Made by a program: the position numbers and the translations under genes. Below, piece by piece: positions 58,773-64,000 of a DNA stretch of 64,000 nucleotides; the stretch's first letter is position 1; each line of letters starts with the position of its first letter. The notes under the pieces were generated by a model. That model was not told the DNA's origin. It worked only from the letters and a program-made list of their open reading frames with translations, and made no database searches. Source of the DNA: Diphasiastrum complanatum (Eukaryota > Streptophyta > Lycopodiopsida > Lycopodiales > Lycopodiaceae). The DNA lies in NCBI GenBank assembly GCA_029204225.1, contig CM055104.1:44829835-44893834 (forward strand), written 5' to 3'.

Positions 58773-61634
58773 TCCTGAAGAAAAAAGAGTTCAGCAGATC
58801 ATTTTACTAATTCTAACAGTACAAATCTTTGAAAGCAATGACTGTCATCCATGGTCCATGGTAGTCCTCTTTCTTCTTTACAATAGTTAAGTCACAACAA
58901 CAATTTTTAAATGATTAATGACAAATTCAATTTAAAAGCACAATGGTATCTTTTGAAAAAATGATAAAACAAAGATTACCTAAAAGGAATAAGTTTCGTC
59001 TAGAAAAAGTTATTCCATCTTAAAAGCTTGAGGATTGCTACCGTGAGATCAAGGGCACAAAAAGCAGCCATAGCTCCACCCATTGAATGGCCAGTGATCA
59101 TGATCGGCAACTCGGGTCTTTTAAGAATAAGTGATTGAATTGCCACAATAAGACGAGGTCGAAGTGTTGTGTTATGGTAAGCAGAATAGAATCCATGATG
59201 CACCTGCAATACAATAAATAAGGAAGGATACCATTTGAATAGTAGAAGCTATGTATGACATCACATGGAAGCTTACTATACAAAAAATCTGCTGAATTAC
59301 ATACTTAAAAGAATAAAATCCATGATGCAACAGCACAAGAATAAATAAAAAAAGATGTTACTGAAGCACAAAAGCTATAAATGAAATCACATGCAAGCTT
59401 ATTATATAGAAAAGCTACTCAATTACTTCCTTGAAGGAATAAAATTGATCATTTTTACCATGGCATCGGTCACTCCAGGGTAGCCAAAATCCAACTGCTT
59501 CCAATACAAGTCCTCCAGCCAATTATGAAAACTGAAAGCACATAGTTGCCAGCAAGAAAACTATTTAAGTGACATGAATTTTTTAACATACTAATTGTTT
59601 GCTATAAGCACAATGGCTTATTGTGAAGTTTGCTTTTTGAGTAAGATCTATCATATAGTCAAGCTTAAACAATAATAAAAATAAAAATCTACAACCTTTG
59701 AACTTGTACTTTACGAGGTGAAAAAAGCTCTTAAATGGTAAAACATTCAATCTAAAAAGGAAAAAAGACACCAATCATGCAATTGAATTTGAGACTTAAA
59801 AAACAGGACAACATAATAATGTTGGTGCTTGTAGGTGTTCACATAAGGATTGGTAGTATCTAGAGCCTCACACCATGTTGCCAGTTGAAGAGCCAATTAG
59901 AAAAATACAAACTCCAATGTTTTTTAGTATCCATAGTTGAAACTTGAAAGCTTAGATATAAACTGACGTTGACATCACCTTCAAAACCATCAAATGCCTA
60001 GTTTTGGAAATACCAAAAAAAAACAATTGGATGGTGCTCACCTTCACAAAATATCTCAAAGTGCTATTAAAACCAAAAGCAAACTCAAACATCTCTAGTT
60101 TTTAGAAGAAACTTCTACATGATAGTTTCCTTGAAAGTTTATCTCCACATGACAACCAATGCTATACCTTGAAACTACATTCCTAAATGGAAAATGGCTT
60201 TTTATGCATCAAAGTGCATCCATATGTGGCCAACATGTTAAATGAAAGCTAAATAAAAAGTCATTGGAAGCAATTTCTACAACAATGCACCGTACATGCC
60301 CTCTAAACAGGTCCTTTCTATACACTCTAGTATGCCCACGATGCTCCTCTTTCCTCCACCCCATCTTGTTGTATGTTGCCCAGTAGAACCTTAGCCTCCT
60401 TTCTAGGCTCTAGTCTTTCTTCCAAAAATCCTCATCCTTGGGCCTATTATGATACATTCAAAAATATGCCATCAAATAGAGAATAGAAAGAGCATTATTC
60501 ATGAACAATGAACAATCTCCTTCTAAAATTACTAAAGGTCACCTGATACAATCGTAGACAAAGCCTTACAAGCAGTGCAGTTGAGTTCTCCCACAAAGCC
60601 CACGCATCTCAATAATCAAAGGCTATCAAATGAGTGTCCTTAACCCCTGATTACGATGTTCTGGGAAATGTGAAGGACCTATCTAGCACAATGGAGGAAA
60701 TAGTGCATCCAATTGCTAGGAGCCCTAAAATGCATGCAATTAAGTATTGAATGTCCTTAACACTCCTGCATTTGAAAACATTGCCCTCAATGTGGGCTTT
60801 AAAAAATCAGATGCTGAAATTAAAACTGCATATGGTTAAGATGTCGAGAAGCCTCAGAAAGAGGTGGATCGACAATAGTAGAGGTGGATGCAGGAGGAGT
60901 GCCAGTCCGTGCCTCAAGTCGATAAAATCAGGATCCAAACTAATCAAAGCAACTCCCAAACTCCTATCGCATTAGCTGAAATTGCTGAAAATTGGACCCT
61001 TAAGACTAAGCAAAAGCTACCCTCCTTTCAAGTAACTTGGAGGGAAATACGAAAATTAAAATACTACTCCAAATTAGGATCCATGTACAATGGTGTTCCG
61101 AGGCTTGTCAAATGTAGTAAAAAGTGTGCGTCCACTAATGATAAAGTCAAATAACATGCTAATACCGAAAGTAATATAAAAATAAATGATGCCACCATAA
61201 TAATGTAATAGTCATGCATGGAATGGTCATCATATCGACATCTATGTCCATAATAGTTATAGAGGACATCGAAGATTACATTTTAATGACAAAAGGCATA
61301 CATGTGGCCTAGTAAAACAAGCAACACATGAACTAGCATAGTACTACAAACGGAAAGTGGTAAAAAGTGATAATTATCAAGTAGAAAATAAATTGTGCAA
61401 CACTAGAAACAAAGTGTTCATAAATAAAACCAATGAAATAGATGTGGAGACTTTGATAGTTTAGTATCTGAATTGACCAAAGAAATGAGAAGGAAATCTA
61501 TAACAACACTTTTCCTAGCACCACATTGTGAAGTTGAGGATCTACTACTGTTGATATATGACCAACCTTCTCTCCTGTGTTCCACGAAATGCAACCACAA
61601 TTGCTGGAAGAATATTTGAGACTCCAACAAATGC
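42492..61634 (-). CDS. Class-3 lipase gene (alpha/beta hydrolase), six exons, 5' end outside window
   Basis: Six exons join without a frameshift into 243 residues plus stop. Order: [14 protein letters not shown] (oxyanion-side strand), [54 protein letters not shown] (nucleophile elbow, catalytic Ser), [11 protein letters not shown], a segment with [11 protein letters not shown] (catalytic Asp in HD), [22 protein letters not shown] and [12 protein letters not shown] (catalytic His in SDHL). These are the hallmarks of plant Lipase_3 proteins, which hydrolyse acylglycerol or galactolipid esters. Introns are 2035, 255, 6175, 8739 and 1207 bp, all GT-AG. Roughly 100 N-terminal residues, including any targeting signal, lie beyond 64 kb. 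No damage is seen, so it is probably functional. Confidence 0.95.
42637..43843 (-). other. Lipase intron 5 (1.2 kb)
   Basis: Bounded by GTATGT and CTGCAG. No element is recognised inside. Confidence 0.9.
43844..43932 (-). CDS. Lipase exon 5 (89 bp)
   Basis: Acceptor GTTGACAG, donor AG/GTATGT. Encodes [20 protein letters not shown] then GTGEDPDCS and two bases of Arg. The CDxxGEDPxCSR motif with two cysteines is typical of this lipase subgroup. Confidence 0.96.
44025..44081. repeat. (CT)n microsatellite, about 57 bp
   Basis: Uninterrupted CT run in lipase intron 4, immediately before the LINE RT fragment. Confidence 0.97.
44082..44720 (+). pseudogene. LINE reverse-transcriptase fragment
   Basis: Plus-strand reading: [20 protein letters not shown] (the FxxFxKAFD block), [20 protein letters not shown] (the GVxQGCPLSPxLF block), [14 protein letters not shown] (YADD active site with both Asp) and, after frameshifts, [14 protein letters not shown]. 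This order is diagnostic of non-LTR retrotransposon RT. Endonuclease and ORF1 are missing and several stops occur. Opposite strand to the host gene. Confidence 0.9.
44721..45173 (+). other. Sequence before the Gypsy gag, probable leader
   Basis: No ORF. Repeats of GCAGCGAGGGNAG (44837 and 44925) and TTTTTTGGAGCAGC / TTTTGAAGCAGC suggest a duplicated leader. No LTR or primer-binding site was found, so the element may be 5'-truncated here. Confidence 0.35.
45174..46436 (+). pseudogene. Gypsy gag and protease
   Basis: Three overlapping frames in different phases (45174-45497, 45464-45826, 45819-46436). Gag keeps [32 protein letters not shown] and [18 protein letters not shown]. The nucleocapsid has no visible zinc knuckle. 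The protease end keeps [14 protein letters not shown] and DIVLGRDWL, but the D-S-G of the active site reads HNE, so the catalytic Asp is gone. It lies on the strand opposite the lipase gene, inside its 8.7-kb intron. Confidence 0.88.
46437..48083 (+). pseudogene. Gypsy reverse transcriptase and RNase H, long intact frame
   Basis: Open from just after the stop at 46434 for about 550 codons. [85 protein letters not shown] and [12 protein letters not shown] (active-site DD). RNase [48 protein letters not shown] and NTVADALSR. It ends with an acidic tail and a stop at 48081. This is the best-preserved retroelement coding region in the window. Protease and integrase defects make it non-autonomous. 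Confidence 0.93.
48084..48510 (+). pseudogene. Gypsy integrase with core deleted
   Basis: The zinc-binding region is readable with a few stops ([20 protein letters not shown], then MKKDV and [19 protein letters not shown], to 48390). It is followed directly by the C-terminal motif [20 protein letters not shown] and VFPVFH, the same sequence as at 55109-55200. The whole D-D-E core is missing between them, with the junction at about 48391-48397. Confidence 0.85.
48511..52671. other. Rest of lipase intron 4, no supported gene
   Basis: C-rich low-complexity blocks at 48617-48690. An 85-codon plus frame at 49136-49393 has two half-similar stretches ([12 protein letters not shown] and [12 protein letters not shown]) with a GCACACACGTGTGCC motif. 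50.1-51.1 kb reads like decayed coding DNA but no domain can be named. The last 500 bases are simply intron flank. Confidence 0.35.
52672..52866 (-). CDS. Lipase exon 4 with active-site Asp (195 bp)
   Basis: Acceptor ATTTGCAG, donor GAG/GTTCGT. 65 codons: [49 protein letters not shown] and WTYHHSARE. Phase 0 at both ends. Confidence 0.97.
52867..53610. other. Lipase intron 3, proximal part, no feature
   Basis: Starts at the exon 4 acceptor. No repeat or ORF can be supported. Confidence 0.5.
53611..53861. mobile_element. Small hairpin element with T/G/A tracts
   Basis: The ends are CTTTATAGCAAAGTTCC (53611-53627) and CTTTATAGCATAGTTGC (53845-53861), an imperfect 17-bp direct repeat that could be a target duplication. 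Inside, GTGCCGTACCACGG-type motifs face each other, and ACGGCACCTG plus 21 T is complemented by 16 A plus CAGGTGCGTACC. A G10 run and GTATAAAACC lie at the centre. It may be a MITE or a snapback retroposon. Confidence 0.55.
53862..54150. repeat. Short inverted words with CGCGATTTG / CGAATTGCAATTCG
   Basis: GCGAATTGCAATTCGTTGG, GATTTGCGGATCGCAATC, AAATCGCGATTTGAGACC and ATCACAAATCGTGATC lie within 250 bases, each partly self-complementary. This suggests remains of a non-coding foldback element next to the hairpin element. Confidence 0.4.
54151..54545 (+). pseudogene. Degenerate Gypsy RT fragment
   Basis: The plus strand keeps [20 protein letters not shown] and [18 protein letters not shown], matching [27 protein letters not shown] in register with several substitutions. 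Frameshifts and stops surround it. It is older and more diverged than the RT at 46.4-48.1 kb. Confidence 0.75.
54546..54880. other. Unassigned spacer between Gypsy remnants
   Basis: No domain recognised. Confidence 0.3.
54881..55461 (+). pseudogene. Chromovirus integrase C-terminus with chromodomain
   Basis: Reads [40 protein letters not shown], one stop at 55021, then [20 protein letters not shown] and [13 protein letters not shown] (GPY/F-type module), then [29 protein letters not shown] and LRKFFPDF, a chromodomain with the Tyr and Trp cage positions present. This defines a chromovirus, whose chromodomain directs integration to chromatin marks. It ends at a polypurine tract (GGAAGAGGGAG, 55451-55461). 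Confidence 0.92.
55462..55910 (+). mobile_element. Chromovirus 3' LTR, GC-richer than its surroundings
   Basis: Starts TGTTACAAGCTCG right after the polypurine tract. It contains ACTCTATATCAGG (about 55744) as a possible TATA box and CCAATAAAG (about 55867) as a possible polyadenylation signal. The right end is approximate because LINE sequence follows. Base composition is clearly richer in G and C than flanking DNA, which suggests a younger insertion. Confidence 0.65.
55925..57600 (-). pseudogene. LINE ORF1 and endonuclease start, RT missing
   Basis: Minus strand from 57554: acidic/Ser start [20 protein letters not shown], a coiled-coil ([20 protein letters not shown]), then (57200-56870) further heptads and [20 protein letters not shown], the RNA-binding block of plant LINE ORF1, and [20 protein letters not shown]. 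Then the endonuclease: [48 protein letters not shown] and ALAILNGL. It stops at about 55925 against the LTR, so endonuclease end and RT are lost. It is in the same orientation as the lipase gene. Confidence 0.88.
57601..58037. other. Intron sequence with a small ATCAGCGATGGACAGCA repeat
   Basis: ATCAGCGATGGACAGCA occurs twice (about 57670 and 57700), with GATGGACAGCA again just before (57648). The region overlaps the 5' flank of the LINE. The open frames here result from the microsatellite that follows. Confidence 0.6.
58038..58133. repeat. Compound (TG)n(GA)n microsatellite
   Basis: About 46 bp of TG followed without a break by about 50 bp of GA. Confidence 0.97.
58134..58704. other. Lipase intron 3, no feature
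   Basis: AT-rich sequence, nothing supported. Confidence 0.5.
58705..58771. repeat. (CT)n microsatellite, about 67 bp
   Basis: Uninterrupted CT run in lipase intron 3, about 270 bp downstream of the exon 3 donor on the gene strand. Confidence 0.97.
59042..59203 (-). CDS. Lipase exon 3 with active-site Ser (162 bp)
   Basis: Acceptor TATTGCAG, donor ACG/GTAGCA. 54 codons with [16 protein letters not shown] and [19 protein letters not shown]. The G-H-S-M-G elbow carries the catalytic serine. Confidence 0.97.
59459..59531 (-). CDS. Lipase exon 2 (73 bp)
   Basis: Acceptor GCTTTCAG, donor ATG/GTAAAA. One base completes Ser, then 24 codons: [24 protein letters not shown]. Ends in phase 0. Confidence 0.95.
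59532..61566 (-). other. Lipase intron 1 of those visible (2.0 kb)
   Basis: AT-rich, GT-AG bounded. An 88-codon plus frame (60888-61154) and a C-rich stretch at 60290-60440 have no recognised domain. Confidence 0.85.
61567..61634 (-). CDS. Lipase exon 1 of those visible (68 bp)
   Basis: Acceptor TTATGTAG before 61634 and donor AG/GTTGG after 61567. Encodes [20 protein letters not shown], then ER, and two bases of a Ser codon (phase 2). AFRGTQ is the conserved motif before the lid region. Confidence 0.93.
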
Positions 61635-63379
61635 CTACATAAAGAATGTGGCACAATTAAGGTTTTGACATAATCCTATAGCATCTTATTAGAACGTATC
61701 GTCAAGGAACAATGCTTTTGAATTCAAAAGAAAAATCATAAAATAAAACATGACTTACAATGAATAACACACCCAAAGAGAAAAAAATCAATGTACCGAA
61801 GAAAATGAAAGAAAAATGCAAAAGGAGGTAGTAGTATCATCTAAAAATCTTTGCGAGATTCATATAGCAGTCAATGAGCGGTTCATTCAATTGCATAGTT
61901 ATAAAGTTGAGTATTTGAAAGAGAACACAAAGTTTGCAATTTCTTTGACAGTGTAGAGAAAAGAAGTGCAATCTTCAAAATCATAACTGATTTAATTCAA
62001 AAGCCTTATTATACTAAAAGGTACACGTCAAGAATGTTTCAAGCTATGGGAGTACAGAACTTCTTTGATAAGAACTTCTTTGTAGGACTTAACGAAAGCT
62101 GAAAACGAAATTCAACCATAAAACAAACTCTCTGCTATTAAAAAAACGTATTAGCCATAGCAAAAAGATCAAATATATGTCTCATGTTACTCTGGATTGA
62201 AAATCTTCTGATGGTTGAGGATATCGTGTAAATACTGTAATTTTCAATAGGGGCAAGGCACCCTATCTAAAGGTTGACGGTGGTGGTCTCCTAATCTACA
62301 GGCGTCGTCTCCAATCTTAGTGTCTAAAAGAAAACTTTGCCTCATCTTTTGACCTGACTATGCATTTGACCAAGGGACTTGCCGAGAAAAGAAAGATGTG
62401 ATCTTATTGATATTGGTGCTAAGAAAGAATTTAGTGTCTCAAAGAGCACAAGAGAAAGAAAGACATAAATGTCAATCTATTTTGGGTATCTGAAAGTATA
62501 TAAGACTAAAAAGTACATTTAGAATAGGAGCATACTAGAAAGAAACAAAGCCAAGACTGATAATAACAACAATACTAGGAACTAATTATGATGTCGTGAA
62601 GTGGGTGGCCATCAACGATGTCTTATTAAGATCTACACAAATAAATAGAATAAAAGCCATTCTGTAGTGTCTTGGAGTAGAAGTCTAAAGAGGTCATGGT
62701 GGTAGCTAAAGTGCATGATGGTAATGTTGTACATCATGGTGAGCACCTATAGGCATACATTGTGATAGGCGGAAGTGCAATATAATAGGTCTTTGTTACC
62801 ATCCACTAAGACCAACGATCTATTGAACCAATTTACAATACTTACCGATGTAGTTAACCAATTTTTGAAAGCATTTCCATCCAAAGACCCAAAATACATG
62901 GAGATTCAAAAGTCACGAGCATATAGAAGCTTGGGACATGAAGCATGGACCATTGATGAAATTGGACATGGCACTTAAACTGAAGAAAAAGTGCTAGGGG
63001 CTTGGGATGGTATCCCAAGACTAACCTGATCTTGAATGACCAAAAATTGAGCATTAAGCACATTTTCTAAAATGTGCAAAACATCTAGTTGTGGTTGTAA
63101 TATAAACATCTAGCTATGGTTGTAATGTCTGTTGTATGACCTAAAGAGTCTCATGTAGAGATGGGTCATCACCTCTTGAAGAGAAATCATGAGGCATCTT
63201 CAAGTACTAGAAGTAGAAATAATATTCAAAGAGCAAATACTTGAGAGAGGAGACTCTTGTCATCACCCCAACTAGGCTCAAAAACCACCAACTGCACAAA
63301 TAGAATAGAACCATGTATATATGAAAAACTAGCTTAATGCACACTAGAGGTAGAAGAATTCTTGTATGGAAATATGTTC
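61635..63379. other. Presumed upstream lipase intron, no exon found
   Basis: An exon ending in phase 0 and encoding the segment before AFVGV is expected upstream. I searched the minus strand to 64 kb for it without success, so the intron probably continues beyond the window. Confidence 0.45.
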
Positions 63380-63660
63380 TGTACGATAATGCTTAGGTGC
63401 ACAACAGGCGATTTGGTTGTGGCAAATGGGCTAGGGTGCATGTACCCTATGTCACCAAAACCAAGATTTGAAACTTTTGTTTTGTATGAATTTCATACGA
63501 TATCGCTAGGTGCATGATGGCCTATTTGATGCGAGAAAATGGGCTAGGGCGCTCTTATCCACTAATATCAAAAAAAAAAATCGTACAATATCACTTAGGT
63601 GCTCAACAGGCCATTTGGCTGTGGGCAGATGGGCTAAGGCGCACATCGCCAACATCACAA
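63380..63660. repeat. Three diverged repeat units around TACGATATCGCTTAGGTGC
   Basis: Units start at about 63382, 63497 and 63583 with GTAC(G/A)ATA...TAGGTGC, followed by CAACAGGC-ATTTGG and ATGGGCTA(G/A)GGCGC. Spacing is irregular (115 and 86), so this is an old tandem array. Confidence 0.65.
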
Positions 63661-64000
63661 ACCCTACAAAATGAATATTATCAATGCTGCAAAATGGACT
63701 CTTTCAAAAAATCTAGCCGAAAAAAGAATAAACCCAAGACAGTGCTCTAATACTAGATTATTAACTGAATCATAGATTCTGTATTGATCAAGCGTAATCA
63801 ACAATACATGAAGAAATCTAACAATCTCCCACGAAGAATGGAAAATGGCAACACATATAATATGTTAGAATCCCCATCATCGAATCCGGTCATTGCTAAG
63901 CAAGCTTGGATCTCCGATAAGCCATCATGTCCCATACCACCATGCCTTACCCTTGACCCTCACCTACCTTCATCCTGAGGCCCAGATTAATGTCCTAACC
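63661..64000. other. No supported feature
   Basis: Short plus-strand frames only; nothing recognised at the right edge. Confidence 0.3.

Noticed and set aside
62854-63063. Minus-strand frame with a donor-like site, tested as an upstream lipase exon
   Set aside because: The phase needed to reach AFVGV contains a stop and the residues do not fit the expected lipase segment.

Overview
The window is plant nuclear DNA, almost certainly from a seed plant with a large, transposon-filled genome. It is AT-rich and has no compact gene array. It is packed with decayed Ty1/Copia and Ty3/Gypsy retrotransposons, LINE pieces and long dinucleotide microsatellites. Its one clear host gene has introns of up to 8.7 kb filled with transposons. 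That style fits a gymnosperm or another large-genome or early-diverging lineage; I cannot name the species.

Left part, 1-42 kb: nested retroelement debris. A 1.35-kb Copia LTR (475-1822, minus) lies between a polyprotein 3' end and polypurine tract on one side and a primer-binding site on the other. A second Copia element (LTR 2704-3500, leader, gag) sits in that polyprotein. Its gag is broken by a segment carrying an intron-containing gene with a Ulp1/SENP-like (peptidase C48) cysteine protease fold (5726-7310). A diverged inverted copy of that segment lies at 32.05-33.13 kb. Next come a minus-strand Gypsy element (11.0-15.4 kb), a Copia family (16.9-20.5 kb) whose LTRs form a 522-bp head-to-head palindrome, a Copia element at 26.2-29.3 kb flanked by two diverged copies of an unrecognised intron-containing gene (24.4-25.5 and 29.4-30.3 kb), and another Copia pol (33.8-35.5 kb) with an in-frame 87-bp duplication in its integrase. 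From 36 to 42 kb almost nothing is recognisable.

Right part, 42.5-64 kb: one class-3 lipase (alpha/beta hydrolase) gene on the minus strand. Six exons join in perfect phase (61634-61567, 59531-59459, 59203-59042, 52866-52672, 43932-43844, 42636-42492). They encode the catalytic core with the GHSMGG nucleophile elbow and the natural C-terminus; the N-terminal exons lie beyond the right edge. The 8.7-kb intron holds a LINE reverse-transcriptase fragment and a nearly complete Gypsy gag-pol on the opposite strand. The 6.2-kb intron holds a hairpin element, chromovirus remnants with a chromodomain and 3' LTR, a LINE ORF1/endonuclease piece and long microsatellites.

Only the lipase looks like a functional host gene. 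Everything else is mobile or derived from mobile DNA, and almost all coding parts are interrupted. Most promising for novelty are the duplicated Ulp1-like segment, the unrecognised gene pair, the LTR palindrome, and CACACGTGTG-type palindromes that recur across several element families.
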